From Gyromitra esculenta (Eukaryota; Ascomycota; Pezizomycetes; Pezizales; Discinaceae), in NCBI GenBank assembly GCA_038503075.1, contig JBCAML010000005.1, positions 1,364,001 through 1,428,000 of the forward strand: a stretch of 64,000 nucleotides of DNA, in the 5' to 3' direction. The notes under the pieces are model-generated. The model was not told the origin of the DNA. It was given only the letters and a program-made list of their open reading frames with translations, and searched no databases. The position numbers and the translations under genes are program-made. Every line of letters starts with the position of its first letter. Position 1 is the stretch's first letter. Of this stretch, positions 45,294 through 59,500 are shown in pieces.

Positions 45294-46597
45294 ATGACCT
45301 CGTTTTACATACCCGTCAAACACCCGAGTCATCTTACTCCAGAAGCCACCACCACCCACGTCGAGAAAGTTCCGGATCTAATGGCACAACTCGGTCTAAC
45401 CAAGCACACATGGGACTCTTTCCAGACCGCAATCGTTGTCGCCTTACGCACACCTAATCAGTACAATATCGGCTTAGGAGGCCATGGGCTTGCGTGGGAA
45501 GCGTGGTTGGATGAGTTTCTGGAAGGTGGAGTGGGTGATCGATTCTGGCCAGGAAATGGAATGCTATTATCATGGAAGAATGATCAAGCTGTGTAAGGCT
45601 CGCTTCTTGATCAATTATTCATGAAATGTGCATGGGTTGATGAGGAGATAGCATTCGGGAGGCCGTTAAAGCTCAAGTCCTTCTTATTGCAGCGGAGGAA
45701 AGACGGAATATAAATACATCCAAAGAGTCCTCTGATATAGTTAGAGGATTTCTGGAAACGGTTGAGATACATGAGAGCGATATCGACTCTGCTCAAGACC
45801 ATGGAAACTTGAGTCAACAACCAAGGTTTTCAGACAACCCCTTCCCCATCCAAGACGAGCCAGACGAAACAAAAATATACACTCGGAAGACCAGAGCCAC
45901 AACAAAGAAACTCCATGGGCTTGAAAGGCCAAAGAGATGGGATTTTACTCCAGCTGCTAGCGAAGCCGAACCAAAGGACAGAGATGTCTATGGAACGAAG
46001 CAAAAGGCTGCGAATATAGAGACAAGTGACGTTGAGGAGGAAGACCTTCCACGTCTCCGCCGTGGCCCTGTGAGGAGAAGGAAAGCGACTGGATGGGTAG
46101 CTGTGAACGAAGATGCTGAATATACTCACGATAAGCTAACAACTAAAAAACGTCCCGCAACAAGGCAGCCTATCCCAAAGCGCAGATGTAGGAACATTCC
46201 AACTTCTCAGACTCCAAGCAGTCCCATCAAAAACCCCAGCGAGGTCATTATTAAATCTGAAACCCTTATCCCCACTCCCTGTCTGGCTTCCAGTGTCCCA
46301 TCTACCCCTACATTCATATCTGCATCCTCCTCACTTGTCCTCGAAACTCGCCTCGCTACTTCTCCAAAAATGAAATTCATCTATGCAGTTGATACGCCAT
46401 CGCTATCGCACTTCCTGGAAAGGGTTAGACAGAAATGGATGCTTTCTACGACGCAGCGGGTGAGTAGTATTGAGATTGAGGTGGGTAGCAAGGTGTTTGA
46501 AGTGGATATAAAGGAAGAGCGTGATTGGAAGGCTGTTTTGAGAATTGTGGAAGAGTGGGGTGAAAGGATAGAAGTTATGATTAAGGTAACTGGATGA
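45294..46597 (+). CDS. Unrecognised protein, basic linker with folded C-terminal segment
   Basis: Two open frames become one if an intron 45593-45744 (donor GTAAGG, acceptor GTTAG) is removed: exons 45294-45592 and 45745-46597, 1152 nt, 383 aa. The start MTSFYIPVKHPS is my choice; an in-frame ATG at 45003 would add 97 residues. Residues 1-100 look folded (HTWDSFQTAIVVALRTPNQY, NIGLGGHGLAWEAWLDEFL). Residues about 120-290 are basic and low in hydrophobics (RLRRGPVRRRKATGW, KKRPATRQPIPKRR), suggesting nuclear localisation. The last 75 residues (MKFIYAVDTPSLSHFLERVR to IKVTG) have an alternating beta-alpha pattern loosely like a PB1 or ubiquitin fold. I do not recognise the family. Confidence 0.55.
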
Positions 46598-49580
46598 TAT
46601 ATTTCGAAGTATCGTGGTGGTGGTGATATTTGCAGTTGAAGTATAGACTTAAGTTTCGCGTCCTGATTTATTATTTTCCATGATGCCGCATAAATACAAA
46701 TAGACATAGGCGTAGACATGTATCTACGGACATCTTCAATTAGCGTTCATGTATTATCACTCGTTATATCACTTGGTTTTGTTACAGAATCTTCCTTTCA
46801 GTAAAGGTACACTAGGCTTCCGTAAGACACGCCAGGCAAGTATAGACATAGTACAGATTTCTATAGTGATCAGTTGGCCCCTAGCCCTATAAAATCACTG
46901 TCCACATTTTAAAATCCATCCAAGGTACTGCTTCATCCCGAGACCCATATTTCGGGACTAAATGCGCAACTCCAGGGATTGTCAGACGCTCCTGCCACTG
47001 AGGTATTTGAGCAACTCGAGAATAGCCTGGCAGTCCTGTATGGCCGGGGCCACTCGCTTATCGCGGATTCATGTCCAACTAGCGTAAAGTTCGAACCAGA
47101 CCTGTCTTCGTAGAGAGATATCAGATTTATTTAGTAGCTGTATTCCCTTTACCGTAGCCCATATATCACGGAAAATCACTCGTATGTAACCATACCCCGT
47201 AGAAACGATACCCGACACCCACAAGAGAGAAAACCGGCTGAGGCTAAAAACGAGGCCAATGCATACATAGCAAGGAAAAGAGATGATATCTCCGACACGT
47301 AAGGAAGGTGGTTTTACGCTTTCAAGTGGCGTCCAACACCTGATCATAAACGACGTTTCGTAACGACCAGAGACGGCCTAGATTATTTAGCTGCTTTCCC
47401 AGCATGCGCATACATTTCGCAAGCGAAGAGGGGGGGGGAACAACCCCTCGTGTTTGCGGAAAGCGGGGTGTTCCTGGAAGTGGCCCCCGCGGAGTCGGCC
47501 GAGGCCGGAATAGTTTGTCCAGCCCGAACCCAACAAAAAAAACCTAGCCCGACCGGCGTGACCCCCTTGGTTGCAGCAGCGGGGTGGAACCAACACCGAG
47601 TTTTCCTGCAACTGTCGGAGCTAACCCAGGGTGTGCTACACACAGCCTAAACAAACATATAACTTAGCCGATCGGCTTAAAAATCCAGCACCATGTCCAC
47701 CGGGGTTACCGATCAGAAAGCCAACATTGTTTTCCACCTACTGCAGGCCTGGGAATCCCCACATGAACCATCGCCGTTGCGGGCTGGCCCGGTCGGGTCC
47801 AGCCTGCTCGGGTAGGTAGGCAGGCAGGCAGGCAGGTAGGTGGATCCCTGGATCGATGGGACTAGAGTACGATTGTAAAAAGCTTCTTTTGTTGATCCCT
47901 GTGTTTTGGATACTTGTTCTTCTTTCCTTTTGATCTTGCGGTTACTGTACTCTACTTCCTTGAAATCACTACATACTGCATGTGTGCGTGTTTGAGTTCT
48001 CAGATGTTATCGTCACCCTATCTATCTACCTCTTACTCCCCCCTCCCCCCTGTTTTTATATATAGCTCCAGGGCCAAAGCAGAGCCTCGTGAAGTGAACC
48101 TAGGCTGTACGACTTGTTTTCTGGTTCCCGGTTTTGCGGTTAGTATACGTATGTATTTTTCAGGGATGCACTTAGTCCATGTGTTTAGGCATCACTAGAA
48201 TAAGCTTTATTAATGGAACGACCACGAAGGCTAAGACATTTGGGGAGGGGGAGGAGAATGACGTAATAGCAAGGGGAATTTCCATATACGGTTGAAGTTC
48301 TATGAATACTAACTTCATTCCCCCCCCCTTCCTCCTCCTTCTTTGTAATCACGTACCTTTGAAAGGGAGCAATTTCCGTGTTACCAAACAGCACATAGCC
48401 TGCACAGTCACGAAGTATCACTCGACGACAACTAATACCTCAGCTACACATAGGAAGCAGAGCTTCCTAATTTGTATAAGCTTGGTAAAAATGGCTCTGG
48501 GAGAAATCCCCGCGAAGCACATCGTGGAGGTGGAAATAGTGGATCCGGGAGATCTATTCGGCAGTAGAACTCTCGGAAACGTACTCGGCAACACAGTGGA
48601 CTAGGCCATATTAAAGTAGTGTGGTGGGGGGAGGGAAACCCAGTGATAAGACGCCTGTCTGACAGTAAGCAAACCAACGAAACCAGCCAATACGAGAATA
48701 TCCATGTTCCTCCAAACATGGCATTCTCCACATCCAACGTCGTTAACGGGTTCGAACTCTCGCGGTAACCTACATCCTTGGAACCAAAGTCCCTTTTTGC
48801 GCAAGGTGTAGAGCGTCGAAAATTGGATTTGGAATTATCGATGCTTTAGAGTTTCTGTCCAACGCAGATGCAGATACTAATGCTGTCGATGTAACCAATT
48901 GTAACTGTGGCACAGTAACCCCTCCCCCCTCCAAATACACGTAATCCTCCCCCCCTTCCCCCCCAACTTCCTACCATACTCGTAGCCGTAGTAATACCCT
49001 ATCCCATACCTACCAACCCCAAAAAAGAAAACCGAGAATGATAATTAGCTATACATTAATTCAATGATCAATCAATTGCCACCTAGCAAAAAACCACCCA
49101 ACCATCCACTGCTCCACCCGCCCACCCCGCCCACACCCTACCCTGCCACAGGGACAACTATCCTGGTACACACACAAAAAAAAGATCGCCCTCCCAAGAA
49201 CCAGAAACGATGACGAGAGAAAAAAGAAAAAAAGAAATCAAGACGGAACCAAGACGCATGTACTCCGTTTCCAATAATATCCCCCAGTGCCTTTTAAAAT
49301 GACATAAAGGAAAAAGAGAAAAAAAAACAACGAAAAAAAAGAACCACCAAAGAAAATTCGATAAGAATCATAACCTCATACTCCAGCTCCAATCCTTCCC
49401 CCCCACAGCCCGAAAACCTAACCGTTTACAAAAAGTCATAATCCAAACAAGATCATAAAAATAAAAATGAAACAAAAACAGCTTTTTTTTTTTAAAAAAA
49501 AAAAGAGGGAGTGAGGTGGGAGGGGAGGGAGGATAAGAACGTAAAATAACCAAAAGTACCAAAAAAAATAATTCTCCCGC
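46598..49580. other. Gene-poor stretch with low-complexity tracts
   Basis: No gene recognised. A tetranucleotide tract GGTA/GGCA lies at about 47813-47843, and poly-C/poly-G runs lie near 47430, 48050 and 48940. A- and T-rich tracts lie at 49290-49350 and 49485-49510, just past the 3' end of the RasGAP gene. Frames up to about 100 codons lack recognisable domains. Confidence 0.5.
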
Positions 49581-52500
49581 TCAGCATTCATCATGATCAC
49601 CTCCCACATTCGTCTTGGACTTGACTTTCTTCCTGATCCCGCCCACAAACCCGCTGAATTTACTCTTTGATCTTTGCTGTGATGCATTCGTAGAGTAATT
49701 CTGGCTGAACGTATAATTCGACTCCTCCTCGGGTGTCCTCCCAGCGGGTATTCCAACAATTCTATGCGCTTTTGATGTCATTGGGAACATTGTTAATACC
49801 TGTCCAGGGCCCAATAATGGACTCCCGGTAGCCTTCTCCGCGACTTCTTCCCAGCGTGCTGATAAAGAGCTGCTTGGGCGCTCTGCATTCTCTGCCTTTT
49901 CAACACAGATACTGATACGATCGTGGATTGCGAGACACATGTCGTGGAACTTTGCAAGGTTCCCCTCAATGTGATGTTCGGGGTTTTTGTCGCGGTGTAC
50001 TGGATACCATTTCAACCACATTGCAACGAGAGCGGCAAAAGCGCGTGGTTGATCGATGAGAAATGGAAGGGATGGGAAGCCTTCTTTCGATGGTTGAGAG
50101 AGACGAGAGAGGATAGTGATGGGAGTTGCGTAGGACGGAGGTACTGTTTCTTGCGGATATTGACTCTGAGGGATTGTCGTGAGATGGTCGACGAACTCCC
50201 TTAGTTCAGAGCTATGTGCCTATATAAATGTTAGATTCGAGCACCATAAACTAATTAATACAAGTAACTTACACCAAGAAACTCGTTCATTGGCTCCATC
50301 CAAGGTTCCTTCACTCCGAAGGTAGTCATATTGGCAAGCCCTTGAAGACTCTTCGCAACAAGCGTCAAAGTTCGTTGGGCCCTTACTCCAGGATGATCTA
50401 CCACAAATTTTATCAGCATCAATTCAAAAACCCCAAGCCATGAGATAACATACCTTTAAGTAACCCGAACAGCTTCGGATTCAGAATAGCCGGGCAAAAG
50501 AACCGTAGAAACAGAAACCCACAAACACTGCTGTAGCTAACAGTCCGCAACAAATCACCATATCGGTCTTCGACGCAAGCCCTAATATGCCTCAAGACCT
50601 TCCTAAGCTCGATCGGACACCTTTCCGGACTTCTATAAATGCTCTCCCAAATACCCTTCACGATCCCCATCAATACCCTCCAATGCTTCTGTAAACTCTC
50701 CCCCTGCTCCATCCGCACCGGATCAACCTCACAATACGTATCTTCATCCGCAATCTTCCAAAGATGGTCTCCAAGTGTCTCTTCTAGGTACTCCCGACCA
50801 AGCCTTTTCATATGAGCGTCGAGAGCCTTCGTAAGGAGCGAGTTACCTCGAAAGAGAATGTTAGCATCAACCAAGGCAGACCTACTCATTTCTCGACGAG
50901 GGTGGGGGAGGTCCTGATCTGAGTTGCAGGACTCGTCTGAGTTTCGATGTCTGCCTAATCCCGGCCTCATCGGAGTTGATTCCTTGTGAAGACCGTCTAT
51001 CTCGCCCTCTGCTAAAGACATCAACCACTCGCTTGCCTTTCCGTTGACTTGGTATATTCGCAAAAGTGTATCCGCCAGTCTTCGGAGATCTGGTGAGATT
51101 ACCCGCGCCATCTCCATGGTGATGCCACTAGAAAAATCATGTAGCAGCTGAAACCCCTCAATTAGCCACGGACAAAAGCGACGGAAAAATACAAAAAAAA
51201 TACAAAGCACAAGGAGTTACACACATCCGAAATATCTTTATATTCATGTGCCATCAAAACAATCAACTCTTCGACCCCAATCTTCAAGAACATCTCTCCA
51301 ACCTTCTCTTCCATGCCTTTACTAGTGGAAATCAATGGCCACCACCCCTCAGACCCCTGATCGAACTCCAACCCATCAAGTTGAATATCCACCCTTCCAA
51401 TAATCGCATCCTTACTACCTGGAACACTAACCCCACCAAGCCCTCCTCCAAATCCTCCTGAACCCGTAACCGACCCTGTACCTTTCGTCTTCCACCTCGG
51501 GTGTCGCTGCTTCAACACTACACTCACATCCGACAGAATCGCCGGCAAATCCGGAAACTCATAGTCCTCGCGCCAGAACGGATTATGTGTCTTTGTCCTG
51601 ACCATTGTCTTGGCGCGGACTTCCCCATCTAACATGACCTCCGCATAGCAGTCTAGATTCTCCTTCAAACTGTCTAGGCCTCCCTGCATAGTTATTTTCG
51701 CTTCGACAACCCGTAAGAATAGGCTCCTCTGTATCCGATACGAATCTACCAATCCATCACAATCCGGCGACTCTGCAATGCCCGCCAGTGAGCGTCCATT
51801 AGTCGAAGAATTTGAGCCGCCCGAAGTCATACACACGGGTCCGTACAGTTCCGGCATGGTAAATGCTCTCAGCAAAACAAACCACACCTCAAACAGAATA
51901 CGAATATCAATACTCAGATACACAGGTCTCGCCAACGAACCGCTTGCCGAGAATGGAGAGTACTGCGGGTAGATAGCAATGCAAAAATCCTTATCGAGAA
52001 TACTTGGATCCAACTGCTGCACAGCACACCTGGAAAGCTGATGCAATTGAATCACCGCCAACAGCGTTGTGTCTGACTCCGCATACATCCTGAATTCCCC
52101 ATTCTCCTGCAACGTACATGAAATCCTCTGCCACGTGACCCCCACCGGAAACTTGGATCTGCTACCACGCTCCTTCCCAGAATAGTTTGACGCCGGTGGC
52201 GCCCCGACACTCGGTCCTCCCTTCCGCCATAAAAGCATCTTACCAACCTTGATGATTGCGGCATCTTTCGACATTGTTGCGTCGGAATTTCGTCGTCTGT
52301 CGGCCTTGCGTTCTTGTGTTAGCACGAGGGTCTGTGGTTTGACCATTTTGTTCTGGGCTCCGGCGGGAGGTATGGGTTGCCAACATAGCAGCGCTGCTAA
52401 CCACGGCACGAATTGCTGAGAATCCAGGGGTCGAAGTTTGATGAGCACATTGGACGTGTGTGTTGATACCTCTATAATCCCGTCGTTCCCTTCATCCGAG

Positions 52501-53516
52501 GTAACAGGGGGCTTAACTTGACACCCTCGGAGGTCTGGGATAATTACAGTGGGAGGGCTAAAGGATATGTTCTCATCCCGGTGATGTACCAGGTTTCCGG
52601 TATCCTCGTTAATAAGACAATAACCCTTAGTCCAGATCATGTTGTCGCCGATCCGAAACTCCACGTAGCCCTCCATCCTGCCTCGGAGTTCCTTCATTAG
52701 TTTAAATACAGTGCCTGTATCGGCGGGGGTAATAGGGGATGTGAGCGGGGGCTCTGAAGATTTTGAATTGAGCGTGTTGATAGATGGCTGAGTCCGGAGA
52801 AAGCGCTGTCGGCTAGATCTAGCATGTGGTTTCGAATTCATCGGAGTTGGCGATTGCGTTGAAGGAAATCCAACGGAAGTAGGTGTAGACTCTGTAGACG
52901 ACTCACCAGGAGAACCAAAACGGGACCTAGAGCTGCTGCTGAAATAAATTGGTGATTGTATAACCTCCATAGTCGTAGGTCTCTCGCTTGTCGGTGATGT
53001 TCTCCGTCTTCCCTCCACCGGCGATCCGCTTTTCGATCGGTTAATACTGATGCTTAAATCGGTGAACTGCGATAGCCCGCTCAGTGTTGACCGACCGCCA
53101 ATGAGTCTATTCTTCCCCGGCGACGACGGCGCAGCGTGTTCCGGTGACTCTTGACCCTGCCCCAAAATGTCAAATCTCGAATTCGAACGATTTGTTGATC
53201 GTGATGGTGTCCGCGGTGGAGTCGTGGGTGAATGCTGTGCAGTTAATGAATCATCCGTATCCTCATCGTCCTCGTCACACTCCGGTGGCACGGCGCGGAT
53301 CGTCATGATATCGCGGTAACTGCCCGAGTGGGGTTCATGGCTGATGGGGAGCGCCGTGGGTAAGGAAGTTGATAGAGAAGTTGATAGAGGCGGGCTGTTA
53401 CGGGCATATCCAGGAATGACTGCTGTGCTCAACGGAAAGTAGCGTTCGTTCGGATTATAAGTCCCATGAATAGCGGCCATCCGGCTGCTATGGCTGTGGT
53501 TTGTTCGTCCGGTCAT
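49581..53516 (-). CDS. Ras GTPase-activating protein with PH, C2 and RasGAP domains (BUD2-like)
   Basis: Four exons on the minus strand: 53516-51225, 51147-50454, 50397-50273, 50219-49581; 3750 nt, 1249 aa, phases agree. Residues 1-265 are Ser/Thr/Pro-rich and disordered. PH-like domains lie at about 280-380 (GYVEFRIGDNMIW...FVPWLAALLCW) and 420-560. A C2 domain is at about 600-735 (LFLRVVEAKITMQ, THNPFWREDYEF). The RasGAP domain runs from about 765 to 1010 with ILFRGNSLLTKALDAHMKRL (arginine finger), EYLEETLGDHLWKI and FLFLRFFCPAILNPKLFGLL. The C-terminus is basic (GGIRKKVKSKTN). It should accelerate GTP hydrolysis by a Ras/Rap-type GTPase at the membrane. The C2-RasGAP order and length are closest to fungal BUD2/CLA2, which acts on Rsr1 in polarity; that assignment is inferred. 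Confidence 0.93.
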
Positions 53517-56500
53517 TGACCGCTCCTTCAACTGCCTCTCAGGTGGCGTTGGTGATGGTTGTGTGTGGGGGGAATTACCGCCTCAGAGGTTACCTGTTAG
53601 CTGTAGCTAAAACAGGGCTCAAGGCTTGCTTTTATTAAAATGAGGCTCTCTGGGGGAGATCGATACAATTATGGGGTACACAAACCGGAGGAGGATGGTC
53701 GGTTTGTCAGGGCGCGCCGAGTTGATTATATCCGAACAAATTGTATTTCTTTTTTTTTTTTTTTCCCTTCGAGGCTGCACGCCTCACTTTCCCCTCCAAG
53801 CCAAGTAAGTTCCAGTAATCTCCTCGATCTTTAACTTCGGTGCCTTTTTTGTTCCCATGTGTTGGTGGTGTACACGGGAATTTTCCTTCTCCGGGCGAAC
53901 TAAAGCCACCAATGTGGTGTGGTGATCCGAAAGCAACACCACCCGGATTTAGTTGGTGCCTGTCAAGTAGTTTGACGAGGACGAGTAGCCTTGTTTGCGT
54001 GCCCGCTTCGCTATTTGTCTAGATATTTGATTTGTGTGACGGTGACGGTGATGGCGACTGCCTGAGTGGGGACACGGAGGAAGGGGATTTTCGGGGGAGG
54101 GGGGGTGGGAGGTTTCTGATGTTGTGCTTAGTTCTACGCTCCTCCGGTGATGGGGGGGTTGCTAGCTGACAAGGGACGCGGATGATATTCGGACCTGCGT
54201 CTATTCTGCATGTTATGTCAGCAAACCAGAGCGAAAAAAAAAAGATTGCTGATAATTGCTGTGGCGCAAAACAAAGCAGACTGATGCTGCTCACGGGAGT
54301 GGGTTCTCGGACTCAGAACGAGAAGGTAGATAATAGTAGTGCGCAGAGGATCCCGATATAAGTATGTACAGTTGATAGACTATTATTTTATTTTTTTTGG
54401 CTTAGAGGAGAGGACAATTCGATTCGGAAGATGCTGGTGAAAGGAACAGAAAGGCCTAGGTAGGGTTACGAGTAGTTGCCAAGGGGGACCTGGTTTGCGT
54501 TTACCCGCGTTAACCAGGGGGGGTCGTTCAATTCAAGGCTGCTGCTGTGCTGCTGCCGCTGCTACTACTGCACTGCACCAGGAGGTTCAGATTGTTCGCA
54601 GGCTCACGGACACTTTGTGCTGGGATACAGACAGACAGACAGACTATATACCATGGAGGAATGCAGATTGTCAGAGATTGGAAGGACAGCGATCCTGTAG
54701 AGTGAAGCGAAGGGATCCCTAGTCCAAAGAAAGTACTCGAGAGCGGAGTCAAGGGAGCAGTGCTCGCTCGCGATGGGCAGCCAGATAAGTAGATGGGTAG
54801 CGCGAGGGGGCCGTGTCGCGAGGAGACAGCACCGTCGAAGAAAGAAAGTGAACGAAAAAAGGCAAGGCAAGGCAAGGTAAGGCAAGGCAAAATAAAATAA
54901 ATAAAAAGCGTGAGAGGAAGGGAGAGAGGGAGAGGAGTTTACGTCCCGACAGTATGTATGCGAGCAATATAACGACGAACCTGCAGCACACGAGCTTGGG
55001 ATAGAGTGATTATGTGCGTCTGCTATAACGGCAGATATAGACGAGAGTCTATGTATGCAGGTTGTATGTGCATGTACGTATGGATGGATGGATTATGTAT
55101 GTATATGTATACTCTGCTTGGACTCCTGGACCGGTGGTGGTGGACCGTGGACCTGGTGGTAATAGTGGAAATCAGATCAAATGCGTAAAGTCGTGAGACT
55201 CTTTCTCTCTTCTCTCTTCTCTCTTCTCTGTGTCTGGTCCAGACAGGCGGGCAAGCGGGCAATCCCCACGCTACACCAAGTGGATTATGCAGATATCCCA
55301 CACATGCTTTCTTTTCCTCTATCTCTACTAGGCCCTGGGTATCGGGTGGGTGAGGAGACCCGTGCTGGTGGTTCGAGTTCCGATCAATCGAGCTTTCTGA
55401 TCTAAAGACTCCTCCCCCCCCTCCAGCCTCTGGAAAAAATAATATGCAGTGTCTCTCCCTTCCAACCACTACATGTACTTTACAGCCCGTCTCGTCTAAA
55501 TGCCTAGCTCCATCTGCTTTGAAATAGCTCTTGCGAAATTGCTAAACACCATGAAATACTTCGGCGACGAAGCCAGGTGGTGATGGTAGATACCAGTATG
55601 CAGGTACAGACACGCACCGTATTTACAGGAACCGCACAAGAAGAAAAAAGGTTCAAGTCTAAATGCAGAAACAAGTAGAGAAAGCGGGGATCACCAGGCC
55701 ACACATACCATTGCCAGAAAGGTACCCCATAGAGTCTATTTTAGCAATAGTACAGGACCTGCCAGGAACAGGGACAGGATGTGCTGTCTTCCCTGCGCCG
55801 CTACAAAACATCACCATCAATATTAATAGGGTAATAACACATTTTCCTCAATCACTCCATTATCAAACGCCGAATGAACCGTTCGTAATAACTCACGGCC
55901 TAACACTCAAAACTATACCGGCCTATAATTCCACCCCATCCTAGCCCATCTTACCTACTTTATGCCTTCTTCTTCTTCCATTGTTCTGTACCCCCCCTTC
56001 AGCCCCTCTCCCACCCTTCTAGAAGCCCCAACGGTCAGCCATTATTTCTCCGGTGGGTGATTCTCAATGCAACGCCATGCAACGTCACGCGTTCGTTGTT
56101 GCTTTTCAAATTTCCCAACTCCGCGGCTGCCCTATCTAGGCCTTGGCCTTACCAGGGCTGCAGTGACTCGCATCGGGTCTGCTCTGAAGAAAGCAAACAT
56201 GTCCTTTCCCTTCTGCTCATCTCCACGATGGCGATGACGAGATCATCGGAGCCCCGGGGTGAAAATGATTGGAGTGTTTTTTATGCATCTCACGTGTTCG
56301 TGTTCGCTTTGGGGACCAAGAGAAGAAAAAAGAAAAAAGAAAAAAAGCAAACTGAGTGGCAGAAACAAATAAAAGGTCCAATATGGCACGACGAAACTCT
56401 AAAAGCGTCAACCCAACCGGCAGCTGCCGATCGTGGTACTTTTCTCGCAGGTTAACTGTAACCTTCTGCCCCCCATACGAACAAATAATACACCACCCGG

Positions 56501-59500
56501 TATCTATCATACACAGATCCGTAAATGAGAGCATTGACGTGCCTGCTTAACCGAAATCCGCGTCCTGTCCGAAACCGCGTAATAGAATAATCATAGTGCC
56601 CCTAGATGCGAACATGGATTCAGGTTCCTTTATATCATATCCCTTCCTTCATTCTTTTCTTATTCCGGCCATCTAGATGGTTAAATCTGATTAGAATTTA
56701 ATAGCATTCCATTCGCTTCTTTCAACGACCTGGGCCTTTTAGCAAAACACGTTAGCATCAGTCGGTAGGGACGTACCGAAAATCCATACAAGTGTAGTGT
56801 TCGATGTTAAATTAGAAGACTTGAATAATGAATGCTACCGAGGCTAGCCATCCTCTTGCTGTTCTAGTGTAAGTAAGTAGTTAATGAGGAGATTTAACGA
56901 CACCAAGAGGGCATCTCCGAGACCTTTGGGGGATCAAATATGAGCTCATAAATTCCTAGCTCTTCCAAATAGCTAAGCTTCGGAGGCTCTACTCATGGGA
57001 TACGAAGCCGACATACCGACTCAGCACTAGTAACCCGTATAACGTAACTCACGGCGATCTGAGGAAGGTTGCTAAATAGTAAGAAGAAAAGAAAGAAAGA
57101 GAAAAAAAACAAGGCGTTTTTTTCGCACAGGCCAGAAATGGGAAAATCTCGCGACTTTTTTTCTTTCTTAATGAGGTTGACCAATTTCGTATACATCCTA
57201 TTATTGCCAAATACTAATTGCATTCAGCTGATGTTGAAGAGCTTGAGCGAAAAAGCACAGATGTGGCTTTTTTCTTTCTTTCGCATGGGCCAAATTTCTA
57301 GCCTATTTAGGCTGGTGGGTTGTGACCGTTTTTGCGTCTAGGAGTGTCGCCGATCACCGTAGAGTACATATTCTACTGTGAGAAATAGCTGTTTAGCGAG
57401 TAAGCCCGTAGGCTTGAAAGTAAAGTGGAGGCTGGCAATCAGACCAAAATGTGTCTTGAACCCAAAGTTTTGGCACGGTCGTAGGTTGTTGTCTACCTCC
57501 ACCTGGACCCATGGGGTTTAGTCGTCAAAGAGTACGGTAGATGGGGCTTTGTGAGAATATCTCTCTTACCGAGAAGTTGGGGGGCCTGACTAGTGTTTGT
57601 TAGGCAGGAGAACAGATAACGTATGGCAGCCACCAGCCAGCTGTCTTGAACATCTAAGACATCGATTTCTCGGTACATGGGGGAGTGAGTAAGTTACCTG
57701 AAGCGGTTATTTAAGTACCACAGAAACAGAGTCTCTGGATAACCAGACGCATTTTTGGCTTAGATAAATATGGTTTTCACTTTAATAAAAAAACGCCAAG
57801 CTGTCCTCCACCACCAGCGCGTCCACTACACCAACATATTTAATAAAGTGGATATTGTTCTCATCATTTGAGCTAGGGTATTTGTTACGGCAGTAATAGA
57901 GTTAATATGGGGAGGCTACGTATATAGATGCTCGGTTAGGTAGGATTGACTAGGAGAGTACGCAGCTTAATACATCATCTTAATCCTCAGCTGTCACAGT
58001 CCAGGGTTGAAGTGGATCGTTAACTGCTACCAAGCCTTGAAAATCCCAGGTTGGTTTTGGTAGCTACGTACCGCCAACACACTGCGCCACCTGGATCACC
58101 TCAGATCACTCGGCGCTGCAAGAACCCCCTCGTTAGAGATATACCAGTAAACGGCCTAATACGTCCCAATGCAGCTTTCTTGGTCTGTGTGGTTCGATTA
58201 TTGGGCGGGTGTTAGGGGTATGCAGGAGCTCCTTCAGGACCTTGATAAGCAGTGGCGAAGGAATATCAGTGGGGTTTGAGACCACAAGGGCTTCTAGGGG
58301 AGTTGTGAAGGGACGTCATCGAGATTATAGAGGTCAAATCAAACCAATAGAAGTGGAGCAGTCTGTTGGTATAAAATCGGATACGTGCGAACCCTGGGAT
58401 CTGGTTGAGCCGTACAGGGATTTCATCCGTTTCGGGGGTTTTGACTCGAAAAGTGTGATCACCGAGGCTAGGCTTGCTGAGGACTTTGAAGATCTTCCCC
58501 TGTATGCTCTCCTGAGCAAGTTCGAGACTTCTAATACCATCCAACTCTTCTGGAAGGCGGTATTTGATGCGAGTGTGGTGAGAAGCTCGGCCGGATTAGA
58601 AACCCTAGCTGTCCAAGAACGTTGACAAGAGGTGGTGTGGCAATAGAAATGCCACATGACCCCACAGCGTTTCGTTCTTCAATAATGGTACTGGCGATGG
58701 GGTTGGGGCTGTGGAAGCTAGTGGCCAGCAGGAGACTGGAGAGCTGGAGAGCTGTCCTCACTCACTCCATTCTGTCTGCATTCATTGTGGTTACTTTGTC
58801 GCTGTAGTGGGTTTATTGTTTCGCCAAGGCAACGGCAGTTCTAGGGTTTCCTTCTCGACCCGGGATGCGGGTTCGACGACGATGTTCTTTCCGGGATGCT
58901 CGGTTTCTGTTGCTAGGCATGTCTATACCCCGGAGTGCGCGGGCAACTGATATTAACAGCATGCAGGAGCCGGACGGCGAGGCGGAGATCTCAGCTTAGG
59001 TGCGAAATTCCTGGAACGAGACACTATAACACTAATATAAACAGAAGTAACAGCCCCCTTTTGAGTCACTTATCCTCTCCGACGGAATACAGATCCCAAC
59101 TACTCAGGCTGGTATAAAATGATACTCTGAGGGATGGTAACTAAAGTGGGCCACATACATAGAAACAATAATATTATAAATACTAGGTAAGACTTGAAAA
59201 TCCAAACCAGATCTAGGTTGCTGTATAGATATAAAACAGCCTGCCGGTTATCGCCTGGACCGAAGGCTCCCCGCCATCCCCAACTCATCCAAAGTATTAC
59301 AATCAAACTTCCAACAATACTGCAGATACAACATAAACCATGCACATCTGTCTTTGCACATATCATATTATGCCTTAGACCAACTTTCTCCACAATTGAT
59401 CAGCACTTGGCATTGTGGCTATTACAGTCGATATCGCAAAAGCGGGGACAAGGGCGGCTAAGCGTGTATAATTATTACAAATTGCTGCTCGAGCTATAAC

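Noticed and set aside
47811..47845. Possible CRISPR-like or minisatellite array
   Set aside because: Only a simple GGCA/GGTA tetranucleotide run without spacers.
48740..48775. GGGTTCGAACTC string resembling a Pol III B-box
   Set aside because: No A-box upstream and no cloverleaf on either strand.
58060..58140. tRNA-like A-box (TGGCGCAGTGTGTTGG) on the minus strand
   Set aside because: No matching B-box at a normal distance and no closing acceptor stem; at most a tRNA-derived SINE remnant.
58209..58625. 138-codon plus-strand frame with an overlapping minus-strand frame
   Set aside because: No family recognised and no evidence to prefer either strand; not annotated as a gene.
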